From contig CAJQUN010000141.1 of NCBI GenBank assembly GCA_907163345.1, positions 992,001 to 1,056,000 on the forward strand: 64,000 nt of DNA. The letters are read 5' to 3'. The notes beneath the pieces were generated by a model, which worked only from the letters and a program-made list of their open reading frames with translations, ran no database searches and had not been told where the DNA came from. Numbering within the stretch: position 1 is the first letter of the stretch; the number at the start of each line of letters is the position of its first letter. The DNA is from Haberlea rhodopensis (lineage: Eukaryota > Streptophyta > Magnoliopsida > Lamiales > Gesneriaceae). Positions 1 to 11,991 of this stretch are shown here, in pieces. Made by a program: the position numbers and the translations under genes.

Positions 1-754
1 GAGGAGGGATTGTCGTATTTAGGCCATGGAAATTCATTTCTGGTTAATTCGATAGCCTCACTGTTTTAGGATTGTTGAATCCTAGGGTAAACGAGGGATG
101 GCCAGGATTCGGATTTGTTAGGTGTCGTGGTTGACACGTGTGGCGGGAATGCAATTGATTGTTCTTGCATGCCGTTTTGAGAACTTGAGGCTTTGTGGAG
201 TCTAGATAGTGTGTTTGGGACCAAGATGTGATTTCTTGGAACACGCGGATGTAGACGTCGTTGGAGATGTGTTTTGTGTCTATTGGTGACCGTGAGTTGT
301 CCGATCCGTGAAGCAATGTGGTGCAACTACTACCTTGTTGGAGACGGATTTGGAAATTGGGAACCGGATGTAATTCAGGTACACTTTCGTGTACTAATGG
401 TCACTTTGGTAACGATGTATGTTTAACATCGGTGACTAGGACTTGGAGATATCATTGGGGCGATATCTATTTTGGAATCACGAAAGATTCATTTGGTTAG
501 TAGTTATGGTTGCCTGACTGCTTTGTGATGGTTAGCATCGGGGAATGCTGGCGTCTTTCTTTGAGTTTATGACGGTTTGGGAGGTTTACTCCACTCCGGA
601 TTTTGGTGCGGGCTCGGTGTCCTCGTGGTTGGAATGTCGTTCATGATATGTTCATGATTCGGCGATGTAGATCCGTTTGGATTGTGTGGTCTCGGCAATA
701 CATGAAGTACGCCGTGCAAATTTCGAGGATGAAATTTTATTAGTGGGGGATAAT
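1..754 (+). mobile_element. 3' internal tail of Ty3/gypsy element A1 (non-coding)
   Basis: This is the stretch between the lost pol gene and the 3' LTR of a Ty3/gypsy element that runs in from the left edge. No convincing pol reading frame survives. The end carries the layout usual for this group: a motif beginning TTTCGAGGATGAAATTTTA (721-740), then a polypurine tract TTAGTGGGGGATAA (740-754), then an LTR starting TGTGATGCCC. The same motif order appears inverted near 59497-59530 in element B2, which supports the reading. The upstream part may be eroded pol or a 3' untranslated region; I cannot tell which. Confidence 0.6.
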
Positions 755-1083
755 TGTGATGCCCGGGGATTTATGGTGTTAACCCCGGTGTAATAATAAT
801 CCTTAAAGGATTTTAATTGTGGCAATTATGAACTAATTGCAGTTTCGGGACTCTCGGGGATTTTAAACCCGGTTTTTGGAGTCGTTGGGTCCAAGGGATG
901 AGATTGTATTCTCATCGTGGCGATAACCTTGGAATTTGGTTTTTGGTGGGATCAGGGGTCCGGAGTACTTTGTACTGGGACTGATAATGGAACTTGAGTT
1001 GGAGAGATAATTATTGAAAATAGATGATATTTAATGAATCATGATGTATTTGTGGAGGAGTTGGTATTTTGGAGCTTTGGAGC

Positions 1084-1090
1084 TATATAT
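1084..1090 (+). promoter_or_regulatory. TATA box of family A LTR
   Basis: TATATAT stands before a CT-rich stretch (about 1125-1190), the usual layout of an LTR U3/R border. The same motif in the same context is at 29259-29266 in LTR A2, and a CTATAAATA box is at the equivalent place in the solo LTR (minus strand, near 52325). Transcription start is inferred, not shown. Confidence 0.5.
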
Positions 1091-1470
1091 ACCAAATAGA
1101 CTCGGTGTTCCGTCATTACACGGAATCTCCTCCCTCTCTCCCCTCTCCTACGCCTCCTTTCCCCCATGTTTCCCCTCTTTTCTCCCTTGATGGAAAATCG
1201 ATGGTTGCTCGACTTGGGAGCCGAATTTCACGAAGATAATAAGGTATTATTCATCCCCTCGCATTTTTCTTCGATTTGATAGTGGTATTGTGGTGTTTGG
1301 GCAGGATTTGTGTTGGGTTTAACGAAAATGGGTTTTAAAGATTTTTGGGTGTTGTATTTTTGGGGTTGATTTATAGCCCATTGTTAAGGGTTTATGTTGT
1401 ATGGGGTGTGAGGATTGTTGTTGGGGAAGATTTTGCAAGAAAAACGCTATTTTTGGCTGTTGCAGGTCGA

Positions 1471-1693
1471 GGCGATCGATCCCTAGGGCGGGGCGATCGA
1501 TCGCCGCGACGTTGTTGAAAATTTCAGGAAGATGAACAGTGAGGCGATCGACCGCCTCAAAGGAAGTGATCGATCGCCATGAGGCAGTAGCCAAAATCAC
1601 TGAGAGGCGACCGATCGCCTGGAAATGAGGCGATCGATCGCCCATGCCATTTTGCGAGGCGATCGATCGCCTGGGATGATGCGATCGATCGCC
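1471..1693. repeat. Palindrome array GGCGATCGATCGCC in LTR A1 (8 copies)
   Basis: Eight copies, perfect or with one to three changes (for example GGCGATCGACCGCC and GGCGACCGATCGCC), are spaced unevenly over about 220 bp. The 14-bp core equals its own reverse complement and holds four CpG sites and two GATC sites. The spacers between copies do not repeat, so this is not a simple tandem satellite. It begins about 387 bp downstream of the LTR TATA box, probably inside transcribed R/U5. Confidence 0.9.
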
Positions 1694-2417
1694 AGTGCTT
1701 ATTTTTGGGGTTTAATTTCGTGTTGAGGTTTTGATGCATGCTTCGCCCGGGGGTCTTTTAAAATGGTTAATCGTCATGGATGGCGATATAATTTGGAGTT
1801 GTGAACGTGATTGGGCACGTGATTGCATGCTTGTGAATAATTGTGAGTTATCTATGTGTTAGCACATAATTCATCGGGTTGTGGGACTCAGGCGAGGTCG
1901 GACTCGAACTACGGAATTATAAGGTACGTATAACGTACGAGCATAGCCTGTTACAATGTTACAACTGTGAAATGCATGGTATATGGTAATTGCAATAAAT
2001 GGGTATTGAAATGCATTGGTATTTACAATAAATGGGTATTGAACAAATTGTAGCAGCTGTGGTATATCGGGCATAACTCTCAGCTCGCTTATCGAAACGA
2101 GATGATTCAGTATGGGTTGGAAAGCTAAGAAGATCTACAAGCATCTTTGGAAGTAAAAGACTGAACCGGATGTTAAGATGGCCAAAAAGCTTCTGCAAGT
2201 CACGCCATGTGCTGCTGCATCCAGCAAACATAAAGCAGGACCATTGCCTCGTATTTCGAGCATAACTCTCTCATACAAACTCGAAATCGAGCGATTCTTG
2301 ATTCCATGGAAAGTTAAGAGAAAGGGCTACAACTTTCATGAAGATCACTTTGCCCAGAAATCAACGAATCAAGAGATATAACCAAGAGAACAGAACAGCA
2401 GATGTTGGGCAGCAGGA

Positions 2418-2708
2418 TACCAGCAGACCTTGGCCAGCTGATGCTGTACCAACAGACCCCAGGCCTGCTAATGCTGTACCAGCAGACCCCATGCCAGCTG
2501 ATGCTGTACCAGCAGACCCCAGGCCAGCGGATGTTGTACCAGCAGACCTTGGCCAGCTGATGCTATACCAGCTGACCCCAGGCCAGCTGATACAGTACCA
2601 GCAAACCCCAGACCAGCTGATGTTGAACCAGCAGACCTCAGGCCAGCTGATGCTGAACCAGCAGACCTCAGGCCAGCTGACCATACCAGCTTACCATACC
2701 AGCTGACC
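2418..2708 (+). repeat. 30-bp minisatellite, about 9-10 units
   Basis: The unit is close to CAGCAGACCCCAGGCCAGCT followed by GATGCTGTAC, repeated at a regular 30-bp step (copies begin near 2421, 2450, 2480, 2510 and 2540). Because 30 is a multiple of three, long open frames run through it on both strands. They encode only the repeat and I do not treat them as genes. The solo LTR at 2709 landed at the right edge of the array. Confidence 0.85.
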
Positions 2709-4762
2709 TGTAAGGACCCTAATCCTTAAATGCGGAACTAAGGCATAATAGAGCTAAAATAAATGATCAGAGTGTAAAAGAACATGTTGAGTCTATGAGC
2801 TTAAGCATTACAGGCCAAAAATGAGAACTACCAAAAGGATCAATGAATGTTTTTCATTATAGTTTTATACTACTCCTAGAGTAGATACTATCCAAAATAA
2901 TCCTGTCCTTTCTGCCTCAAAAGAATGCTCCTCAAGCTCACCACCTCAACCCGTTCAAGCTCTTCTATCATGCCAAAAAGGTACCTACAATGACAACCCC
3001 CAAACATGAGCAATAATAATCATTCATATTCAACACAATATGAAGATAAAGCGTAAATGCATAATCACAATAAAACACTTCCTGTTTTCCCCATGCATTT
3101 CAAACGCTTCCCGTTTGGTTGTCCCTGTACCATAACTCATGAGTATAATCAATAGATTATTTTAATGGTCTAAACATGTCATGACATAAACCAGCTCATC
3201 AATAACCAATACTGATCCCCAATCCCTAGTCTGTTCATCACAATGTATTTTAATGCCCCTCGCTTATTTACATATAGACGGCATAGGATAACCTCGCTTC
3301 AAAGGACTGCGGGACTCCCACCCCTCGCCTCTCATTGAGCGGCAAATACCCTTTCCTCGTCCTATATGATAACCACGCTCAAATGTGACATGCGGCGCTC
3401 CCACCCCTCGCTTCACATTTGGCGGAACCAAACCAAATAGCTGCAAGCATTAAAATCATCAAGGGATGACCACGACTCATGGGATGTGCACCAATAATCA
3501 TATGCATCTATAAACATCATGCATAACATGTATTTGCATCCACTATGCAATACCACATATATACTTGCATCTACAATGCATAAACAATAAGTATATAAGA
3601 TACATGTACCGTTGGGGTGCCCGTACGTCCACTACGTACCTTTCCAAAAGTGGATTTGATATGGCTTCAGTTCCTCGGTTGTGTTGCTACCTGGGATGGT
3701 TCTACACAATCACACAACCCCATATTAGAAGCCAAATAATAGCCAAATACCAAAAATTTGACAAAATAAACCATTTTCCAAAAATCCACTAGCGGCGATC
3801 GATCGCTTCCCTCAGGCGATCGGTCGCCTCAAAATTTGCACTGCGGCGATCGGTCGCCCCAAACATGGCGATCGATCGCCATTCCTTTGAAAAAACCTAC
3901 TGCCTCTCGGCGATCGGTCGCCTCATTTTAGGCGATCGATCGCCTAACACGCAAAAAGTCTACTGCCTCTTGGCGATCGGTCGCCTCGTTTCAGGCGATC
4001 GATCGCCTCGCGCAGACATGCGATTTTTCACCATTTTTGCTTCCAAAAACCTTCCAACCCATACCAACACTTAACCCAACAAATCAACAACATCCAAAAC
4101 AACATAAACCACCAAAATATACTTCAAAACAAGTATAAATCTAACCCTTAACCAAAACCACAACAACCCAACACAAACCCATTTCAAAATCATTCAAAAC
4201 CCTTCCAAAACTAAACCAAACACAATAAAAATGATAGTGAGACATCCATACCTCTTGGGGACCTCAAATCACCCAATAAACTTCACAAATCAAGACTTTT
4301 GGAAGGTTTTCTCTCCACCTTTTTGCTCCAACTCGAAAATGGAAAAGGGGAAAGGGTTTGGGTGGTGATTTTGGTAAAGTAAGAGTGAGAGGGGATGAGG
4401 TGGGGTTGGGTATAAAAGGGTGTTGGTTTTAATTAATTAAAAGCATACCAAAGTAATTCCATGGTGTATAAAACACCCCAACATGATATTTTTCAAAGCA
4501 TTCACTCATAATGCACCAAATATCAATTAAACACATGATTTCTAATCAATTGCTACCAAGGGCAAATAAATCATGTTTCCAATAATATTTACCCAACATG
4601 CACCACATGCACCCTGAAATACAACCCCGGGTCACCCTATCCACATGACCATGCATTTCCATAAGGTAAATAAATTCCATCACATAATTAATTACTACCA
4701 TAATTAATCATATAAATACAATTAATGCACCAATTAGCAATTAATCATTTCGGGATGTCACA
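2709..4762 (-). mobile_element. Solo LTR of Ty3 family B with 5-bp TSD TGACC
   Basis: On the minus strand it starts TGTGACATCCCGAAATG (at 4762) and ends in GGGTCCTTACA (at 2709). The 5 bp on both sides are identical: TGACC at 2704-2708 and at 4763-4767. There is no internal coding region, so this is a solo LTR of 2054 bp, the product of recombination between two LTRs. It is alignable by eye with the B1 LTR at 49296-54060 and the B2 LTR at 57526-59496. It carries its own palindrome array. Confidence 0.9.
3793..4007. repeat. Palindrome array in solo LTR B (8 copies)
   Basis: Eight copies of GGCGATCGATCGCC or its one-base variant GGCGATCGGTCGCC lie here. In the second half they come in pairs, one variant and one perfect copy, separated by a short purine/T linker; the pair unit beginning CTGCCTC is itself duplicated (about 3899-3945 and 3962-4007). 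This suggests local duplication of array segments. Confidence 0.9.
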
Positions 4763-5590
4763 TGACCAGACCAGCTGACTTCCAAAAATACCCCAGAAGC
4801 AGAATATGACTGCTGCAATGTTTGAAAGCTTACCAAAATTGTCCCAACGGTTATATTCTTGTATCTAACGTATATGTCATTACTTGGGGCTATATATACA
4901 TGATTTGGAAGCTCAATAACAGCTGATTGAAGATCAATCCAAGCCTTCCAAAGCAAACCCACTTGGGATTCAATTGAGGAACTTCAAAGACAAAAGCTGA
5001 TAAATGAAGAGCACTCCTCAAACCTTTGGCACCTCTTACCTTGTTGTATCAGATTCATTATGGAATCATTTGTGCCTTTGTATTCACTCTATTCATTGTA
5101 TTTGTGAGCTAAATAGAAGAGTGAATACCCTTGTAACGGTTGATGATTCATCACAACCGATTGAGAGGTCTTTGTATGTGAGACATTAAAGAACATACAT
5201 AGTTGAGTTGCTAGGAGTTCTAGTTGGATGGGGAATGCCCAACTGGACCGGGTTTGTACAAAGAGTTGTATAAATCAAAGTCTTCTAGTGTATCCTTCCA
5301 TGAGATGGAAGAAGGGGAGATGTAGAAGCGTTGTGCTTCGAACTTCCAGAAACAAATGCTTATGTTATTTACCTTACTGCTTTTACATACTTTCTTGCAT
5401 ATCTTTAAAATGTCTTTCAAATGAGTAATCGGTTTTAGAGCGGGTTATGTCGAGTGTCTTCCGCTCGGTTTTGTAACCGAACTTGATATAATCTCTCGGT
5501 GCAATTATTTCAAGAACACGAGCTATTGAAGCTCAAGTTGGTTGAACTCGGGTGTGGAATGGAAACCCACCCCCGAAATCGATCCTAACA

Positions 5591-7258
5591 CCTCTGTTAA
5601 AGGGCCATGTAATAATCCATCTTTATTGAAGGTCCGAGGTTCTGAAAATTCCTAGACATTTCGATTGATGTTTTATTATTTATCTAAATGTGTATATATG
5701 TGTTCGACTATGTGTGCTGATGTTTATTTCTTGTAATAACTTTGTTTCGTGGTGGTAAGGATGGTGCTTAATGGTGAAGCACCAAGTGACAGGCAGGTTG
5801 TTAAAATCCTAAACAACGAGGGAAAAGTTGTTTATATTAAATGTCGTTACGTACAGGCATGATTGGACTGCTTTTATCACTTTGTTGGATAGAGAATCTT
5901 CTCTTTTGTGGTATTGAATACCTTAAGTTTGTCAATTAGTGCTTCAGGTAAAAGGGAGTGATACATTTACATCAGAGTATGGTTCTGAAGCTAAAGATAT
6001 TGCTTCACCCAAAGGCGCTAAGAATTATCCTCATTTTTGGTTGACTCCTGTTCGTGGGGAGGTATGGCAAAGTCTAAAGCTCCATAATAAGATTATAGAT
6101 GTTACTTGATTAACATGATACTTATTTGTTGATAGGGAAATCTTTATTAAAACTTAAGTTTTTAATTTATGTTATCTTTTTCTTGCAATTAAGATGGATA
6201 ACAACATAAAATTCCCATAAAAATGTCCATACTGTTTGATGAACAAATTTCTCAAGAAGTTTGTCATGTGTCTCTCCAATGTTTTCTAATTATTAGTTGT
6301 TATTTCATTCACATAGATGGAACGGTTATTGCATATTGCAACTGTGATTGCAGAAAATAATTACTTGATATTACATATTTGCGAGTTCAGAATTCTTCTA
6401 AATATCGACATTGTTTTCATAAAATGTCCTGTCTCTGATAAGTGCTTGAGTTCAGAAATCTTCTAAATACTGGTATTGATATTTGTCTTGGTTGTTTTGA
6501 AAGTTTTGGTTTTCCAGATTGGGTTATTCGTTTTGGTTGGAGTATTCCTTAGGGAGTGTTGATAATTTCTTTTGTTGTTTGAAAAGACAAGGTTCGTGCA
6601 TTATTTGTAAAAAAACTGTGTTGTTTGATTATTTGTCATTGTGAAACCCATTGTTTTTTTGTTATCTTCCTTTCAACATGATTAATTCTTGACAAACAGG
6701 AAATGTAATTTTCGAGTGTCTTTATCAAAATAGAAGTTTTTATAAATTGTAGATTAGCTCTTTAGTTTGGTATATCAATCGTATTTTAATTTTTTTCTCA
6801 GTTAATGTATTCTTTTGCAGTTATTGTGTGCTTTTCTGAGGTTCGTTGTTGCACATAGGTGATTGTGGATATTGTTTTTTTATTAACCTTTGAAAACAGG
6901 ATATGTCTTCTATCTGTTTTGGAAACACTCAACCATAAGCTAGGTAAGCTTAAAGCTCTACCATCCATAAGACTATCATGTGCCTCTTAACAAAAAAAAA
7001 AGGTTCGAACAATCTTTTGCATTTGCTACCATATCGAATAGAAGTGCCGGTTCATTCGCGTTCATTCATCGCCTTGTGCGGTGCAAGAAAAACTAGTTGC
7101 AGTATAACAGAGAAAACTTCAACTTTCAATGGATGTTTACCATCAAGGTTAACCAATTCCCAATGGACTACTACTACATTGCATGTAATAAGATCAAAGT
7201 AAAAGAACAGACAAAAACAAACTTAAGATTAGCAAACTGTGCACGATTTTCACAAAGA
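5591..7258. other. AT-rich spacer with two short coding-like stretches
   Basis: There is no complete gene. Two short stretches look exon-like: an ATG frame at 5761-5859 (33 codons, including VKILNNEGKVVYIKC) and, after an AG at about 5947, an open stretch to about 6057 followed by GT. I do not recognise them, the first has an early stop, and no further exons join convincingly. The 3' flank of the DRP4-like gene lies at the right end. Confidence 0.3.
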
Positions 7259-9301
7259 CTAATCACAATTATAAGAGATTCGATCCATGAGATTTGCAAC
7301 AACATCCTTCGAGTCCTTGAGCAACTTGATGCTGTTCTTCAACCTCGAACGCTTCTCCGCCACCACGGGCGACTCTTCCAGCATTCTCCTCAGACCATTT
7401 CCTTGTGGCCCCATTATCTCATGAATGATCTCTGTTTCCATATCCTTGTTCACAAGATTTTGTAGGCTAAACAATAAATGCAGAGCCATACAATCAACCA
7501 TTCTCCTTAAAACGATCTTCCAGTATGCCGTCATCCGCATTTTCAAGTCGAATGCCTCTTGCACTATATCCACATTGCTTCGCAGGTGAGTAACATCCAC
7601 CTCTCCATACCCATCAATTTGCATTTCTGAGGACTTCGAGTGATCTCTCACGATTTGTATCAGCTTCTCTTGATGTGACATTAGCTGATTCCATGTAGTG
7701 ATATACCCTGGATTACAGGTATAGTCGGTGAGCTTCTCCATGTCGACTATACCGGTTACCCAGTCAATGGATTCTTTCTTCTTCTTTGCAACAACATTTT
7801 GGGCTGCTCTTCTTATAGATGACAACAGTTGGGGGTAATTATCAGAATGGTGCATCAAGATTCTGACCACAATATTTTCGATATAGTTCCAGATCTTGTC
7901 AACAAATTCAAAGGGTGTAGAGTATATTCCCATTACCTTTTTCTGGAGTTGCGTCAGGAATGCAGCTCTAGGAAGGAAATTTGGAAGACCAATAGCTTTG
8001 GTTTCCTCCAATACCTTAATCTCATCTCGCAAAAAATTGTATTTAGGATCATTTTCTTTACAGTTGGATTGCAGTTGTTCGGAGTACTGGTTCAACATTT
8101 CAGCAAGTCGGGCGGTACAATGAAACTCCAATACATCAGGATATTCGTCAAATTCACCTCTTATTAAAATCTTCCGTAGCGATTCTTTCACACAGCCAAG
8201 GACATGAATGAAGGCAGTCGTGGCTTCAGCAAGAGAACCCAGATTTTTAGGCAACTTATTCATTTCCTCCGTGTTGGTGGAGAGCTTATCGTTGATCTTC
8301 CGAACAATATCTGGCAAGCATTTCACAATGATGGATGCCTGAATTTGAACCAGTTTTTGCGCCAAGACTGGGATTCCAACCATGGCCTTTCTTATATGGG
8401 AAAGAAGCGGGTGTGTCTCGAAAAGTTTGGCTTCTTCGGCTCGTGCTTCATCGTAGGACTCATCCCCAATACGGTTCCTCACGCAAACATAACCGAGGCC
8501 TATGCTGACATCGTCAGCAGTTACCTTCTCCAGCAAGCCTTCCGGGGCTTTGTCGGCTTTGGTGACAACAGCAAGAGTCCTCTCCCCATTCTTGTCTACT
8601 TTCTGTGACATTCTGATGGACTCACAGGTCGTGAAGTCAACACTAGCGGACAATACATTCAAGATTACACTCTCCTCTGGTGTAATGAACTCCATAATTA
8701 TTTTTGAAATCTGTTCATAAATGTCTTCGGGTTGACCATGAACGGGCACACGAGTAATCCCAGGCAGATCAACCATCGTCAGATCCGGAACCCCGTTCTT
8801 CTTGACTATCAATGTCAATGGAGTGTTAGAAATCCCTTTCCCATGCCCAGCAATCTCGTCCGTGGCAGCAGTTATAGCATCAGAAATGTGTTCTTCATCA
8901 GTGGGAACCACTCTTCCATCAAACTCCAATAAAATCTCGGGTTGAGGATTGAGATGATTCTCCAGCCTCATTATAAGCGGAACCCTTGTACAAATTCCTT
9001 GCCCTCTCGGGAGACTGATGCCTGCAAGGGACTCCAGTACACTTGACTTGCCAGAAGATTGGTCGCCAACCACCACAATTGTCGGCAGTTGGATTCCTTG
9101 TTGCATGATTTTCAAGTGGCGTAGCGTGTCAATAGCATCGAGGAGAGGCCGAATTCGATCGTTGTAAGAAGAAATGATTGGGGGAGATAGGACAGGGATT
9201 GGATTGTATTCTTCATTTGAAACTGGGATCAAAGAAAGATCCTGCACACTGTCATTTGTTGTCTTGTTCTTGAAAACATTACGAAGGGACCCGCCTGCCA
9301 T
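7259..9301 (-). CDS. Dynamin-related GTPase, DRP4 type (680 aa, single exon)
   Basis: A large GTPase of the dynamin superfamily. These proteins assemble on membranes and use GTP hydrolysis to remodel them. The plant DRP4 group is the one closest to animal Mx proteins. Visible motifs: P-loop GDQSSGKS at residues 79-86, switch-I threonine in GICTRVP (T105), DLPG at 178-181, and TKAD at 247-250. A helical middle/stalk region follows, and a GTPase effector region occupies roughly the last 100 residues. There is no PH domain and no proline-rich tail, as expected for DRP4. The length fits the family (about 670 residues). The ATG at 9301 gives a short N-terminal extension before the GTPase domain; no better upstream start is in frame. 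No frameshift or stop interrupts it. The assignment to the subfamily is from recognition of motifs and length, not from a search. Confidence 0.9.
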   Translation of the reverse strand: MAGGSLRNVFKNKTTNDSVQDLSLIPVSNEEYNPIPVLSPPIISSYNDRIRPLLDAIDTLRHLKIMQQGIQLPTIVVVGDQSSGKSSVLESLAGISLPRGQGICTRVPLIMRLENHLNPQPEILLEFDGRVVPTDEEHISDAITAATDEIAGHGKGISNTPLTLIVKKNGVPDLTMVDLPGITRVPVHGQPEDIYEQISKIIMEFITPEESVILNVLSASVDFTTCESIRMSQKVDKNGERTLAVVTKADKAPEGLLEKVTADDVSIGLGYVCVRNRIGDESYDEARAEEAKLFETHPLLSHIRKAMVGIPVLAQKLVQIQASIIVKCLPDIVRKINDKLSTNTEEMNKLPKNLGSLAEATTAFIHVLGCVKESLRKILIRGEFDEYPDVLEFHCTARLAEMLNQYSEQLQSNCKENDPKYNFLRDEIKVLEETKAIGLPNFLPRAAFLTQLQKKVMGIYSTPFEFVDKIWNYIENIVVRILMHHSDNYPQLLSSIRRAAQNVVAKKKKESIDWVTGIVDMEKLTDYTCNPGYITTWNQLMSHQEKLIQIVRDHSKSSEMQIDGYGEVDVTHLRSNVDIVQEAFDLKMRMTAYWKIVLRRMVDCMALHLLFSLQNLVNKDMETEIIHEIMGPQGNGLRRMLEESPVVAEKRSRLKNSIKLLKDSKDVVANLMDRISYNCD

Positions 9302-10651
9302 GTTTGTAAGTATGTATGTTTGTTGATCGAGCCGATTCTGAAGGAAGAATTTATAAGATGTGCAATTGAGAATCCAAAGGGCGAGTTAATGATAATAATT
9401 TCAGTTAACTTTCCTTTTGTTTTGTATTTAGCAGAATTCACGGAATCGAATGCATCAACACATTGGAACTGATCACATTGCTATTAATACATCCAACCTT
9501 TCAGTTCTCAAATAAATCAATGACGTTCAAATTCACTTTTTGTAATTACTATCACTCCATTTTACCAACTCCAAGATTTAATTGCTTTTCCCAAGCAAGT
9601 GTTGACAGTATGGACCAAACGTAAGAAAACTGAGTAATATGTTTATTAATTTAATAATTTAAAAATAGCTGAATTTGATTTTAGTGCTGTATCTTGTCGT
9701 AATTCAATTTGCAAGCTGCTCGATTATATTTTGATTTAATCAGATTTGAATTTTATTCGAACATCAACATTTTTTTTTTTGAATTATTAAAACAAATCCA
9801 TATAAAACCCAATTAATTTCGAACTCAATATTCGTTACTCAGTTTAACTCAACCTTGGCCTTACAACTAAACTATCTAATTAAAATTTAATCCTCCCATT
9901 TTATGATATATTTTGTTAATAACAAATATCGGAATTATTTTTAAAAACAAAAACAAAAGTCACAAAATATTTTACCTTTATTTGAGCATACCAAAATTTA
10001 TTTTACAAAACAATCATATAGAAATTGATTATTCATGCTCAGATATCTTAGTTTAAGTGACACTATTCGCTTTGACGAACTGACAAATCTCAGATTCAAG
10101 ACTCTCCGATGTATATTAATTAAATTATGATTATATCAAAAAGGAAAAGAAATTGATTATTCCCCAAAGACTATTTCATCTACACAATAAGTTAGTAAGA
10201 ATCACAAATTTCATATATATTCCAAAACAACCCCACAAAATTTATTATTTCCAAATATATATATACGATAGCAATACCTTCACAAAATAAATTAAAAATA
10301 ATATATAAGTGATTCTCTTTACAGAACTATTAATTTAATTAATAATAATGTACATCCACACTAAGTTTGATGAGTACAATTTTCAGATCTTTGATTCGGA
10401 AACAAGAGCGTGGAAGATGTATATAACCCATAATCCAGCAGTTTATGCAACCAACGCCGACATCAATTTCCTATAACTTAAATCATATAACCCTACAAAC
10501 AGTAGTTTCCATAAATCTCCACTACCAAAACATGTGCGCGAAAATCAATATATGTATAATTTTCGAGTACCAAGAGGAACTCGGATTCACCAATCTAGTA
10601 GAAATGAGAGATGTTAATCACGATTTTTTTTAACAAATAAATATTAAACGG
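9302..10651. other. AT-rich intergenic region upstream of the DRP4-like gene
   Basis: No gene is supported. The first 200 bases should hold the promoter and 5' leader of the minus-strand GTPase gene, but I see no clear TATA box to fix a start. The remainder is strongly AT-rich with a few short homopolymers. Confidence 0.5.
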
Positions 10652-11991
10652 TGCACGATATAAATCAGTTAGTACAAATTAACCACAAGTATACGGTGTC
10701 AAGTTTTAATATGATGGTAAGAACGGGATTGTTGAACCAATGACTAACTAGTAAATACCAAATAAAATCAATTATATTATATTTAACCTACGAATATTGA
10801 ATGATTGTAGAATAATTAAAATAAGAAAAACTAAACAAAGGAATCAAATTCCCAAGAAACAAGCGTAGACGAGTAACTTCAGTAGATAAAATTTATCAAC
10901 ACCTTCGATTCACCTATGTAATCCCCTAAAATCCTCTTATTAGCATCGATTGATTATCCATACAATTCTAGGGTGACGAGTTCTCCAATTTTAATCAGTA
11001 TACTCCGTCGATCAATATTAACCTAATATTAATGTGCAATAAATCATTCTTGTGTACTTATTAAACAATCACTATAGCATTAAGTTCTATGAAAACTACT
11101 AGCTTTCGATTGTGTATCTATGACTATCACTCATGTCTTTGATCTCATCTATCGATCTCAATCTGAAATCAACGGCACAATTTACTAGATTATATTATAA
11201 TATCATCTCTCGATCTCAATTATAATAACTAAAATCAATTCAATGGTTGATCAATCCATAAAAGCATGAAGAACATAAATTATGCACAAAGAATATATGG
11301 AATCAAACAAAACTAATAATTAAATAAATGGTTCAAACTTAGGATCCCTCGTCTTGATAAAACATAATTAGCCTAAATCATATTTAAAAAAATTGTTCAA
11401 CGAAGTTTTCAATCATAACAAACATAAAAAACTAGAAATCAAATAAGCAAAAGTCCATAAATACTAATAAACACATGGAGTTGACTATGTGCGTTGTTTG
11501 CCTTCCATCTATCTTATCGTTCCTTGCTTGGTGGCTTGAATATGATGGGGAGGTTGATATCTAGGTTAACAATCAGGCAAAAGGCCCTTTTTGTCGTCCA
11601 AAGTATTGCTTTTATAGTGGTGGAGGGAAGTGGCTTCCAAAATTTTCTTCTCGCATAAACTCCTTACCAATCTGTCAGTAGACATTCTACCGATCAATTG
11701 GTAAAACTATACAAATTGTTCTTCAATGTCGTCACGCCACTGATCGATCGGTGTCTTTCCTTCAGATCGCTTGGTGGCTCAATTTTCATCCATGCTCGAG
11801 ATTCTTGTCCATTCTTCAACCTGTTAGCTCGATTGAGTTTTTGTTCATTGTTTTTATCTCATTTACATCTACACTTCGTCCTTCATTCATGAAACATACA
11901 AAAACAACACCAAAAAACATAATATCGTCCATGAATCAACATAAAAACATATAAAATCCTAGAAATATTTGTGCAAAAATCGCACTTATCA
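10652..11991 (-). mobile_element. LTR of a Tat-like Ty3/gypsy element, degenerate
   Basis: On the minus strand the LTR starts TGATAAGTGCGATTTTTGCAC at 11991, a start typical of Tat/Ogre-type plant elements. It is preceded by the matching signature CTCGAGAACGATCAAGAGAT and a purine-rich AAGTTTGGAGATGT. The opposite end, near 10652, includes the GACACCGTATACTTGTGG block seen at the ends of such LTRs. No coding region is attached and no target duplication could be confirmed. The family call rests on these signatures. Confidence 0.5.

Larger units (their letters stand above)
755..2054 (+). mobile_element. 3' LTR of Ty3 element A1, family A, interrupted or truncated at about 2054
   Basis: It begins TGTGATGCCCGGGG directly after a polypurine tract. 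Its body matches by eye the LTR pieces at 28291-28929 and 28930-30545 (shared blocks around GGAGTCGTTGG, GTACTTTGTACTGG and the ACGTACGAGCATAGCC block) and is more distantly related to the solo LTR at 50001-52664. A TATA box lies at 1084, followed by a CT-rich leader. The palindrome array at 1471-1693 is inside it. The homologous sequence stops near 2054, where unrelated LTR-like DNA starts, so the 3' end of the LTR is missing or lies outside. The right boundary is approximate. Confidence 0.7.
2055..5590 (+). mobile_element. LTR-like segment E, possibly a copia (Sire-type) LTR, split by a solo LTR
   Basis: The segment has unique sequence at 2055-2708 and 4763-5590, and these become continuous once the solo LTR at 2709-4762 and one copy of its 5-bp duplication are removed. 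It holds a minisatellite, a TATA-like GCTATATATACATG near 4889-4902 and ends near TCCTAACA (5583-5590). The length without the insertion is about 1.48 kb, which would suit a long copia LTR. I could not find matching terminal sequences or a target duplication for this segment. The lineage and both outer borders are therefore guesses, and a different kind of repeat is possible. Confidence 0.35.

Noticed and set aside
2338..2706. 122-codon frame across the minisatellite (and the opposite-strand 107-codon frame)
   Set aside because: Open only because the 30-bp unit is a multiple of three. No motif, and the frame ends at the repeat border.
7829..8932. Plus-strand frames opposite the DRP4-like gene
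   Set aside because: Shadows of the minus-strand GTPase, which has clear domain motifs over the whole stretch.
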